A stretch of DNA of 64,000 nt. It comes from Iris pallida. Lineage: Eukaryota; Streptophyta; Magnoliopsida; Asparagales; Iridaceae. Made by a program: the position numbers and the translations under genes. This document shows positions 46,006 through 55,910 of the stretch, in pieces. The stretch spans positions 21,587,938 to 21,651,937 of the forward strand of contig JANAVB010031417.1 of NCBI GenBank assembly GCA_029216955.1, written 5' to 3'. Within the stretch, counting starts at the first letter, position 1; each line of letters opens with the position of its first letter. The notes beneath the pieces were generated by a model that was given only the letters and a program-made list of their open reading frames with translations, ran no database searches and was not told the origin of the DNA.

Positions 46006-46086
46006 CAGCGTTCTACCGCCGACACTGCGGCGTAGGCTGGGCGTTCGTTACTTCTCGTGCCCTTATACAGGGTACGGGTCGTGACA
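46006..46086 (+). repeat. G1 3' LTR, final part
   Basis: After the CAGCG duplication this completes the G1 LTR, with the hairpin CGCCG/CGGCG at 46017-46032 and the end GGTACGGGTCGTGACA. Because G2 ends with nearly the same sequence, two LTR tails now stand in tandem at 45919-46086. Confidence 0.9.
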
Positions 46087-46206
46087 ATGTTCGCTCAGAA
46101 GAACAAGTGGCAGACTGTCTGACTAAGGGTCTTAGTTCAGTAAGTCTGTCGAAGCTATGTAACAAGATGGGAATGATTAATATCTATCGCCCATCTTGAG
46201 GGGGAG
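46087..46206 (+). pseudogene. C1 pol: end of RNase H, and PPT
   Basis: After the ATGTT duplication the C1 frame resumes with SEEQVADCLTKGLSS and SKLCNKMGMINIY, the usual end of a copia polyprotein, and stops at TGA (46197-46199). The purine tract TTGAGGGGGAG (46196-46206) then abuts the 3' LTR. Confidence 0.9.
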
Positions 46207-46327
46207 TGTTGAGAACTAATAAGGGATTTAGTCCCACATTGGAAAATATAATATGAAGAGGAGCTAGACTCCCTATAAGTAGTAGAGTAGCCCATCAATA
46301 AAAAATATACAACAATTATTCTCTACA
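46207..46327 (+). repeat. C1 3' LTR (121 bp)
   Basis: Partner of 1232-1352 with three transitions. AATAAA is retained. Followed by TACAA (46328-46332), the right target duplication. Confidence 0.92.
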
Positions 46328-46332
46328 TACAA

Positions 46333-46525
46333 CACCACTACTGAGTCAATATCTTGTTTGATATATCTCCCTGATCAAATGAACACCAGGCATTTGTTTC
46401 CATAGTCTAAGAGCATTGCCAACAACCAATTTTATCATCTTTGCTAGCTAGAAGCTCAAGAACTTCAGCAAGAATGTATTTTTGCTCTTGCTACCATCAT
46501 ACTGTTATTTTGTTTATGTCTAGAT

Positions 46526-46595
<70 letters not shown>

Positions 46596-46630
46596 AAGCA
46601 AAAAAAAAAAATATATATATATATATATTT
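46333..46630. other. Flank between nests, with AT microsatellite
   Basis: The right half of the C1 target locus. On the minus strand, 46425-46490 reads as about 20 codons (KYILAEVLELLASKDDKI) flanked by AG and GT, which looks exon-like but is too short to name. An AT tract fills about 46528-46630, interrupted by TTTGAAGC and a run of A. The word TTTGAAGCAAA occurs on both sides of the second tract. Confidence 0.4.
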
Positions 46631-46716
46631 GAAGCAAAGGTACTTTATTGATAAAAAAGGAATAACTTACAATCTCAGTATTTCTCTATGTACAAATATC
46701 TCCTCCTTGATTCTAA

Positions 46717-48087
46717 CTACTCCAGTATAAGAAGATTGCTTGTTATGTTATTCAGAAGGGCAGATAAAGAGGCGCTTCTCCCTTCAAATATCCTATTGTT
46801 GCGTTCCCTCCAGACATGCCAAACCACCGATAATAATCGAAGCCTAATTTGTTTAAATATCTGGTCCCCTTTGCTTCGCATTCCCCTGATCTCTTCTACT
46901 ATTTCTAGTAGAGTATCTTGCCCTCCACTCGACAATCCCACCTGTCCTCTGAAATGATGCCATACTCGACCTGAAAACGAACACTGAAAGAAGGTATGGT
47001 CTCGCGTTTCGTCTTCTCTTCCACGAAGAACACAGCGTCCATCTGGAATCTGGACCCCAAAGCGAATAAGCCTCTCCTTTGATAAGAGTCTATCTCGTAC
47101 CGCTTTATATAAGCACAGCTTCATCTTTTCCGCTGCTCCCTTTACCCATACTACTTCCGTCCATGGGACGTCTGGAAAAACCAGTCTCTCATAAGCACTT
47201 CGTTGAACATATATCCCGGTTGCCGACCCATCCCACGTCCATCGGTCCGCTCTATGACCTCCAGTGATTGGAGAGTTCCTTATCTCTTCTCCCGGCAAGG
47301 TGTTAAGATGTCCATCCTTGATGCACCATCTATTATTTTCAATAAGTATATCCACCGATGACTCATTCCCGATAAGCTCGTAGGTTGGCCATCCTGGTCG
47401 ATCGACCAAGCTGGTCTTATTTAGCCAGGGGTCCATCCAAATGCTTGTCGCCCGTCCGTCATTTATCTTTCGGCTGATGCAGTTCTTCAAAGTTTGTCTT
47501 TGAGAAAGAATTTTTTTGAAAGTAACGGACGAGTTGTTATCCCCACTCAAAGTCCAGAAGTTCTTCTTTCTGACATATCTGGCTCTCATCCATCTAGCCC
47601 AAAGCAACTCCCCTGTGATGAGGCGCCAACCCAACTTCAATATAGCAGTCTCCCGGAGGGTCGGAAGAGACGGTAATCCGATGCCTCCCTCCTCTTTCTT
47701 CTGGCATAGCTCGTCCCATGCGATCATGTGCAGTCCCCCTTTCTACACAAAGTTAGCGTACAGTTTTTCTATCTCTTTCATAATTTCGATTGGAATAATA
47801 ATCGCCTGAAGCCAATATGAAGTGATCGCCCAAATAACCGACCTGACCAGTTCTATCTGACCCCCAAAAGATAATAATTGAGATTGCCATCCTTCGAGAC
47901 GCCCTTGCACATATTTGACCAGACCCATACACTCCATGTTACCTGCATAGTTGATAGATAGAGGGATTCCCAGGTAACGGACCGGGAGCTGGCCTTGATC
48001 AATCCCGAGCATTGCCGCCTAGTGCTCCTTGTTCGGACAATCCCTGCTGAAAAATACCTGAGATTTTTCCTTGTTAAGCACCAAACA
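46717..48087 (-). pseudogene. LINE ORF2, C-terminal half (zinc-binding RT domain)
   Basis: From 48087 downward: LVLNKEKSQVFFS, VRYLGIPL, GWQSQLLSFGGQIELVRSV, a TAG at 47740-47742 in place of the Trp of FVWKG, then AWDELCQKKEEGGIGLPSL and a long open frame (47727-46717, 336 codons) ending with the zf-RVT domain (YKAVRDRLLSKERLIRFG, then ETRDHTFFQCSF, VWHHF). The expected Cys-X2-Cys of the finger reads CVLR, so one zinc ligand is lost. A further stop lies near 48016. The protein is not functional. Confidence 0.85.
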
Positions 48088-50906
48088 TGTAACGCCCCAG
48101 TCCCAAAATACATAGGACCAAGTACGTGAACATGCCAGCTGCACATATACGAAGAATACTCCAATATATAGAATCCTTGCATATGCACATAAGCTGTAAA
48201 TAAATAATCACATGCCAGAATAACATATCTAATCTCACTACAGCTCAACACAGAAGATAATGAAGTCCAAATAAATGAACAAGAGTATCAAAAGATAGTC
48301 GGATGAACATACTCACTCCAAACAGCTATAAAAATAGTCTCACAAGATCGGAGTCCGACCTCCGCAAAATAGAAAAAAAAGAGATGTAAAATAATGTCTA
48401 CAACTGTCTCAGATAAGAAATAGACTAGGAATCATAAGGCACTGCCTCATCATCAATGTAGGATAGCTCCAATGTCGCTCCGTACTCCTGTGGAAACTCG
48501 TCTAAACCTGGAGAGATAACCAGGTCCTCAGGGGACATAGCAAGATACAAGAAAACACCATGCCATAATAAACTGTGATAATATAATAAGAGAAAAAGGT
48601 ATGCATGCAATCGGGTTCCTGACCATTCTACTGTGAACATGCAGTTGAGATACAATCCTTCGACGCATGAGCCCTGGCTGAAAATAGGATCGGTATATTT
48701 CCTATAGAGGGTACCAGGGGCCTACGTTCATAACGCTCGGGAAGCGTCAGAGGGCACCATGTGCAAGGGGCTATGTCCATAACGCTCTGGGAAACGTCAG
48801 AGGGCGCCTGGAGCCTGCGTCTCCGGTGGAGCGCACAGGTAATCATGGAAGTGTAAAGAAGCCCATACGTCAGGTATTGTTCTCCCCACCTAATGCCTAG
48901 TATCATCATCTCCATGACTAATATGAACCTCTAATAACTGCCAAGTCTTCTAATCATGCAATACTATTGGCAGTTACTCCTATCCGTCGTACGCTCCATA
49001 CGCATCGGTGGCCAGCCAACTGCGCAGAAATGTGTCCTATATGTGACACACATCATGTGATACAACAAGTGTCAAGGCCATATGAGATATACCAATACCT
49101 CAACATCAGTGGGTGGTCAATAAACTAAGTCAATGCAAGAGAATAAATAAAGCAAGAAAACGACCGATAGAGTCGCTTGCACCCAAGTGTGACTTGGACG
49201 CACAGTTTAAATATCACAAAACAATATTGAAAATAACAACTGAAAATAAGAATATAATAATCACAGAGTATGATAGCAAGGTATCTTGCCTGGTGGTGAA
49301 AAGTGGCAAGTCCAAGAGTAGCAAGTGTCAGCACCAAAACTCACAAATCACAGATGACTCCAAACGCTGAAATAAACATCAAAAATGATCTCGGTGAAGA
49401 AGATATACCTAGGAAACGCCTGTCCAAAAGTCAAATTCTGGAACAGGAGCAAAATCATAATTTCGGATCAAAACGATGTCCGCCGTTGGACCCGTTTTGC
49501 ACCAAAACGCGTGCCAAAGTCTACGATCTCTAAAGTCTTCAAACTACATGTCTATGGGTTCAGTTTGAGGAGAGAAACTCAATGGTATGTCTAGTTTTGG
49601 ATTATGAGGAGCCGTGTACAAAATCGCCCGTTTAAGTGGGTCGCGGGCCCGCCAAAATGGGTTCCGATTCGACCTTCTCAAAATTGAACCAAACTTGGCA
49701 TGCAGGACCAGAATTTCGATCCGGACCTGTTGGCGCAAGTTTCGTCTTGAATCGACGATTGTACACGAAGTTAGGGACAAGTTTGCAAAATGTCGATACG
49801 GGAATATTTTGACGGATACGCGTTGATTTCGTCGCGCACACGCAACGAAATCGAGTCCCGTCAGTTCCCACACGTCGATAACATCCATACGCGCCTTTCG
49901 ATGCGTAAATTGCACGACTACGTCGCCCGGTTTGTCGGGACGTACGTCGTATCGAAGAAAATTTTACTGAAATTACTATTTTGAAAACAGTTTTTCGCGC
50001 AACTTTAACACGAACTTAATTCATGCACAGAATTCTAAATACCGATCTACCAGTTACGTTTCAATCATAGTTATGTTGTCTTTACCTGTGTTCAATTAGT
50101 TTTGCAAAACAGTCGAGGGATCGCCAAGAATTTGGCTTCCAAATATGGGTTTGGGACTGTCCTGAAACTGTTCTGTCTCGACAGTTTTTCGGGAAGTTTG
50201 GGTTCGAATACTGAGCGATATATGAGGTTTCGCTCGATTCTACCAGAAAGGGTTTTGAGAGGGTTATATCTACTACGCACAGCATTCGATAGATCAAATT
50301 TTCGTTGAACAAAAACAAAGAAAATTGGATTCGAAAGTGGGTACCTGAGTTCTGAACCAAACAGAGTATTCTCTGTTTATCTGTCGACTCCGAGCAATCC
50401 CGATGTCGTCGACGGCGAGTAGGCGGCCGACGGTGAACACGGGGTATGGAGGAAAGGTTGGCGGCCTTGGGGTCGAGATGTATTTGCTAACGAGAGGGGT
50501 TAGGGTTCGGCTTGAGCAGAAATATATATACAGCCGCTAATATTATTACTAATAGGAGTTGGGCTCGGGTTGTAAGTATCCCCATAGCAGTTATTGCTGC
50601 TGAGTTCCAAACATGGGGGTGTGGGTCGGGCCCACCCCTATAGCCGCTGGTGCTAGTAAATGGGACTTTGGATTTGTGGGGGTTCGGGTGAGGTGGACCG
50701 CCCACGTGGGTTGGTCCCCTCCCCCCATATATCTTTTTTTTAATAATTGAAAACTATATTTATTAACTATAAAAATATATAGCACAATCATATATTTACT
50801 ATATATCTATAATTACGAATATACCAATTACCACATAAATTCCAAATAATATCGAAAAGTTATTTCTAAAAACACTAAAATAATTAGAAAATATTGGGGT
50901 TTTATA
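48088..50906 (-). repeat. G4 3' LTR
   Basis: The + strand starts TGTAACGCCCC. Contains the inverted repeat ACCTGG/CCAGGT (about 48507-48526), which on the minus strand forms an acceptor-like TATCTCTCCAG/GT followed by an acidic frame of 28 codons (to about 48424), an imperfect 53-bp tandem pair (48720-48815), a donor-like CTCAG/GTACCC on the minus strand near 50344, and telo-box-like AACCCTAACCCC near 50500. Site II-like GGGCCCA lies near 50627. Confidence 0.88.
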
Positions 50907-50945
50907 TCCTACCCAACTTAAAGAAAATTTCGTCCTCGAAATTAA
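50907..50945 (-). other. G4 polypurine tract region
   Basis: The minus strand reads AATTTCGAGGACGAAATTTT, then CTTTAAGTTGGGTAGGA, directly before the 3' LTR. Confidence 0.88.
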
Positions 50946-50996
50946 ACTAAGGTCGGGGGATCCATGCAATGCAAGAAATATGATGGTACTTAATAT

Positions 50997-52412
50997 TCAA
51001 GACATACCTTCGCCTTCGAACAAATACGGATAGCGATTTCTGATGTCGTCCTCGCGCTCCCAAGTAGACTCCCCTGGCGAGTGATGCTTCCATGCCACGC
51101 GAACCAATGGAATAGATTGATTCCGCAACACCTTCATTCGGTGATCGAAGATACCTACTGGTTGCTCTTCATACGACAAACTCGGTCCAACTGTGATCTC
51201 AGAGTGATCAAGCACATGATTGCTGTCCGCCACGTACCACCTCAGCTGAGATACATGGAATACGTCATGTACTCCCTCTAGCGACGGTGGCAATGCTAAT
51301 CTGTAGGCAACCTCTCCAACACGTTCCAAGACATCGAAAGGCCCGATGTACCTTGGACTCAACTTGCCACGTCCTCCGAATCGAATCGTGCCTCTAGTGG
51401 GGGATATCTTCAAGAACACATGGTCACCCTCCTTGAATTCCAAGGGTCGATAACGATTATCTGCCCACTGCTTCTGACGATCCTGCGCTGCTCGCAGGTG
51501 GTCCTGAATCTTCTTCACTGTCTCCACTGTGCTCAAGACCAACTCGGGACCCAATAGCTGTCGTTCTCCTATGTCACTCCAACAAACAGGAGACCGACAC
51601 TTCCTACCATACAACGCTTCAAACGGAGCCATCTGTATGCTCGCTTGATAGCTATTGTTGTAGAAAAACTCAACAAGATAAAGATGGTCCTCCCATGAAC
51701 CGCCAAAATCAAGCATACATGCTCTCAACATATCCTCTAGCGTCTGAATGGTACGCTCTGACTGGCCGTCTGTCTGTGGATGGTATGAGGTGCTAAACTT
51801 CAATCGAGTACCCAAACTCTCTTGCATGCTCCTCCAAAAGTGTGAGGTGAATCTCGAGTCACGGTCCGACACAATACTAACAAATACACCGTGTAATCTC
51901 ACAATCTGCTCCATATACATCTCCGCCAATACCTCTGTCGATTGGCCCACTCTAAAAGGCAAGAAATGTGCTGACTTCGTAAGTCTATCAACAATCACCC
52001 GTACTGCGCCGCGTCCTCTAGGACTCCGAGGAAAACCCGTGACGAAATCCATAGTAATATGCTCCCATTTCCACTCGGGAATGGGTAGCGGCTGCAATAA
52101 TCTGGCCGTCCTCTGGTGCTCCGCCTTAACTTGTTGACATACCAAGCACTTGGGAATGAAACTAGCTATCTCCCGCTTCATTCCGTGCCACCAATAATAC
52201 TGTCGAAAGTCACAATACATCTTGGTCCCTCCGGGATGAATGGAGTATGCCGAGCTGTGAGCCTCTGTCATCAGCTCCTGTCGTAGATCTCCATTGGGAA
52301 CATAAATACGATCACCACATCGTAATATCCCATCGGTATGGATCCTCAATCCTGTCTGCTCTCCTGCTTCAGTCCTCTCCTTCAGCCGTCGAAATCTAGC
52401 ATCATTAGGCAA
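50997..52412 (-). pseudogene. G4 pol: integrase and chromodomain
   Basis: An open frame of 471 codons that is part of the polyprotein. The N-terminal zinc finger has H52, H59, C89, C92. The core has D122 (HITMDFVTGFP), D183 (IVSDRDSRFTS) and E219 (HPQTDGQSER), a canonical D,D(35)E set. GKLSPRYIGPF follows near residue 365, then VFHVSQLR and a C-terminal chromodomain (about 420-466, with VRVAWKHHSPGESTWERED). The integrase looks intact, but the upstream RNase H frame has stops, so it cannot be made as part of a polyprotein. Chromodomains direct insertion to heterochromatin. Confidence 0.9.
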
Positions 52413-52817
52413 TGCTGCCTTGATGCGCTATACCAATGATGATTGCACTTGAAGGTTGGCTAATACGCCGTCTGCTCCCGGCAGTACTACCTCAATGCCA
52501 AGCTGCTCCAAGTCTCTAATCAATTCCTTCTATGTAGTCAAAAAGTGTGCCATGGGCTTACGGCTTAATGCGTCTGCCACGACATTAGCCTTGCCCGGAT
52601 GATAATGAAGCTCAATCTCATAATCCTTCATCAACTCCAACCAACGTCATTATCGCATATTCAACTCCTTTTGTGTGAACACGTACTTGAGGCTCTTATG
52701 ATCAGTGTAGATATCAACCTTCTCGCCGTACAAGTAGTATCGCCATAGCTTCAAAGCAAAGATAACCGCTGCAAGCTCTAGATCGTGGGTCGGATAGTTC
52801 TTCTTATGCACTCTCAA
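52413..52817 (-). pseudogene. G4 pol: RNase H remainder, several stops
   Basis: The same frame continues through [37 protein letters not shown] and [16 protein letters not shown], clearly gypsy RNase H, but with stops in it: after YASR, at NMR followed by two stops where Gln-Arg would be expected, after MAHF, and before RIKAALP. Most fit C-to-T changes in CAA, CAG or CGA codons. Confidence 0.85.
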
Positions 52818-54653
52818 CTATCGTGATGCATATGCTACTACACGACCATGCTGCATCAATACACATCCTAATCCCTTCCCGGATGCGTCGCTGTAGATCA
52901 CAAATCCTTCTGGGCCCGATGGTAGTGTCAAGATCGGTGCTATGGTCAATCGCTTCTTCAACTCGTCAAAAGCAGCTTGACACTCGTCTGTCCATATAAA
53001 CTCCTGATCCTTGCAAGTTAATCGGGTCATGGGCCCCGCTATTCGAGAGAAATCTTCTACGAACCGTCGGTAGTAACCCGCAAGTCCGAGGAAACTTCTC
53101 ACTTCAGAAGCTGTTGTGGGAGCGGGCCATGATTTGACCGCTGTGATCTTCTCTGGGTCTATCGATATACCATCGCCCGTAACAATATGACCAAGGAATG
53201 ATACTTCCTTGAGAAAGAATTCACACTTACTAAGCTTCGCAAAGAGTCTCTCGTTCCTCAATGTTTCCAAAACTATCCGTAGATGCTGCTCATGCTCCTC
53301 TCGACTCTTGGAGTAAATCAAGATATCGTCTATAAAGACTACTACAAATTTGTCCAAGTATCGGTGAAAGATCTTGTTCATTAAATTCATGAAGACTACG
53401 GGTGCATTGGTCAAACCGAAAGGCATGACCAAGAACTCGTAGTGTCCATACCTCGATCGAAAAGCCGTCTTTGCAATGTCTTCCTTCCGAACCTTTAATT
53501 GGTGATAGCCCGATCGTAAGTTAATCTTGGAGAATACTTTTGCTCCACTCAGTTGATCGAATAGGTCGTCTATACGCGGCAAGGGATACTTGTTCTTCAC
53601 CGTCACCGCATTCAATGCTCTATAGTCAATGCACATGCACACTGTCCCGTCTTTCTTAGGCACAAAAAGAATGGGTGCTCCCCATGGCGACGCACTAGCA
53701 CGAATAAATCCCTTCTCTAATAAGTCATCAATCTGCGTCTTCATCTCTACCAACTCCTTTGGTGCCAGACGATATACTCGAGATGAAATAGGCTCGGATC
53801 CGGGAATAAGCTCAATAAAAAACTCAATATCTCGGTCAAGTGGTAGTCCTGGCAACTCTTCGGGGAATACATCCTCGAAATCGGTGATAATAGGGTGCTG
53901 AGGGGTGTCATGCATCATCATATGAGTCCCCGATGTGGGTGCATCACAACTATCTCCGTCTTCTTTGGTGAACTCAAACTCTGCCGCATTCGGTGGTCTA
54001 AAGATGATACTACTCCTATGGCAGTCTATGAGAGCAAAATGCTGGCTCAACCAGTCCATTCCAAGAACCACATCAAACGTCGGCATAGGGAATACAAGAA
54101 GTCGTGCCATCACCTCTCTGCCATTTATCACTACAGGACAAAGTCTACAAACACCACTAACAGGTACAACTCCTTCTCCAGTGAGGATTTTAACATTCTT
54201 AGCTAAGGGTATGATGGGAATACGGTGTCTAGTAGCAAAACTAGTGGCTATGAATGAATGAGTGGCTCCAGTATCAAATAATATAATAGCAGGAAAAGAT
54301 GCAACTAGAACCATACCTGCTATAACTTCCACCTCTGTTTCTATATTCTCAACAGCAAGTGAGAATACATGCCCATAATTCTGTCCCGGGCCCTGAGATC
54401 TGGCCTTGTTGTACTGTGTGCCTTGGGGAGGCAATGGTGGACGAGGTGCTCCTGCTATGGTCTGTGGTGATGGAAGAGCTGGGGCTGTGGGCCTCGGATT
54501 TTGTCGAGCTTGTACTATTGTATGTTGCTCAGGACAATCCTTGAGCATGTGCTGATTAGATCCACATCTCAAGCATAATCCAAGGCGAGTCCTGCAGTCA
54601 TTCTGGATATGTCCTTGTTTACCGTAGTAATAGAAAACAGGCTTCTGATAAGG
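52818..54653 (-). pseudogene. G4 pol: second zinc knuckle, protease and RT
   Basis: Coding reads from the stop at 54654 onward; the frame from 54572 is 584 codons. The first knuckle (encoded at about 54570-54630) has Tyr in place of both leading Cys; the second ([14 protein letters not shown]) is intact. Protease: [11 protein letters not shown], with the catalytic Asp at residue 100 of the 584. [18 protein letters not shown], then [10 protein letters not shown], where Asn351 replaces the first catalytic Asp, and intact FIDD (413-416). RNase H begins with [13 protein letters not shown] and the frame stops after YASR. Confidence 0.9.
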
Positions 54654-55703
54654 TTAGGACCTCTGCTGGATCTGTCCTGTGGTCCTCCTGATAGGTCCAC
54701 TCTGAGTAGCTCGGGCTGGCGTAGCTGCTGGGGTATGACGCTTCGATGTCTGCTGCTGTTCCTTGCGAAGAATCTCCTGAGCACGAGCTTCTTCCAAGAC
54801 AGCTGAATGGGAGACTCGAGACTGAGTAGTCGTATAAGACTTGAGCTCTGGTGCAAGCCCCTGGTGAAATCTCCTTGCCTTCTCTAACTCGGTCGGAATC
54901 AATCCCGCACCAAATCGACTCAGGCGGTTGAACTCTGAGTCATACTCATCAACTGTCATATTCCCTTGCTTTAGATGGAGGAACTGGTCGTAGAGACCAT
55001 CTCGAACATGAATAGGAAAGAATCTCTCATAAAATGCATCATAGAACTGCTTCCAAGTGATCCCAGTGCCTAATCGTCTCTCTTCCGCCTTCCACCAGTG
55101 GTGAGCATTGTCTTCTAACAGTAAGTCCACTACTGTCATCCAATCTCGAGCTGGCAACTGGGATGCCTTCAGTAGCTTCTCGGTACTGATAAGCCACTGT
55201 GACACCTCTAATGGCTTCTCCGTCCCTCTAAAGGCCTTGGGGTTCATATCTGTGAAATTTTTGATAGAGCCTTCATAGGGATGCAGAGCCGGTACTGGTG
55301 CTGGTGGTGGAGGTCTAGCCATAACTGCCACCATCGTCTGTCTCATCAGCTCAGTCTGCTGCCACTGAGCCTGCATCATGGCATACATAAACTGAGTAGT
55401 AGGGCTCCTATCAGTCGGTGGAGGAGGCATCTGAGGTCCTGACTGTGGAGGAAACTGCTGAGGGAATAGTGGTGGTGGAGGCAGTGGTACATTCCCTCCC
55501 GGTGGCATGGTAGTAGTCTATCCAGCCTGGCTGCCTGGGGGTGCTGCGACCTCTGGGTACTCCGTCGTCGGCGTCGTAGTAGGATACGACAGTCCTGGCT
55601 GGTAAGGTGTCGCTGGAGTCATGGGAGGATTCTGTCCCTCCGAAGTAATCTCCTCACCAGATGTGAGGGCCAAGGCAGAAGTGCGTCCGTTTCGTAGATT
55701 CAT
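54654..55703 (-). pseudogene. G4 gag
   Basis: Likely start ATG at 55703 (MNLRNGR). One TAG at 55518-55520 interrupts a Pro/Thr-rich N-terminus. The main frame (55508-54654, 284 codons) has a Pro-rich start, a MQAQWQQTELMRQTM helix, and the Retrotrans_gag domain at about residues 95-200 (FRGTEKPLEVSQWL, WWKAEERR, FYERFFP, LKQGNMTVDEYDSEFNRLSRF). A TAA at 54654-54656 ends it before the zinc knuckles, where the intact gag would have read on. Confidence 0.88.
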
Positions 55704-55910
55704 ACTGTTGGCACGAGGAAGATAAGTTGATATTAAGAAAGATTAGATATGAAGTAAATCGAATAATCAAGGAAGTTTCAAAAAGATTGGAAGTCAAGGG
55801 ATAGTAGTAGTTCTGGATGAGATATTCCTATTCCTATATGCAGGCTTGTTGGTCACAATCATGTAACCCAACAATATTAAATCTGACCTGCATGGGCCAC
55901 CACAAAAATA
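55704..55910 (-). other. G4 leader and primer-binding site
   Basis: On the minus strand the 5' LTR is followed by TATTTTTG, then TGGTGGCCCATGCAGG (about 55886-55902), and by about 180 bp of leader before the gag ATG. Shorter than the leaders of G1 or G2. Confidence 0.7.

Larger units (their letters stand above)
23619..46086 (+). mobile_element. G1: Ty3/gypsy LARD-like element with 4 kb LTRs
   Basis: Perfect TSD ATGTT (23614-23618 and 46087-46091) in the RNase H part of C1. The 5' LTR is 23619-27610; the 3' LTR is 31361-35365 plus 46006-46086, split by G2. The 3.75 kb interior has the shared PBS, conserved hairpins, a conserved antisense block, a gag derivative (30454-31080) and a TTTCGAGGACAAAAT-type PPT. 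There is no protease, RT, RNase H or integrase, so it is non-autonomous. Confidence 0.92.
1232..46327 (+). mobile_element. C1: Ty1/copia retrotransposon, host of nest 1
   Basis: An LTR retrotransposon of the copia order (integrase before reverse transcriptase), spread over 45 kb because C2, G3 and G1 inserted in its pol region. Removing them leaves about 5.3 kb, a normal copia length. Seen directly: 121-bp LTRs, iMet-type PBS, gag with UBN2-type core and zinc knuckle, protease, integrase, RT, RNase H, PPT and perfect TSD. The two LTRs differ at 3 of 121 positions, all transitions. Several stops and a frameshift make it dead. The lineage (Tork/Ivana/Ale type) is not certain. Confidence 0.93.
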
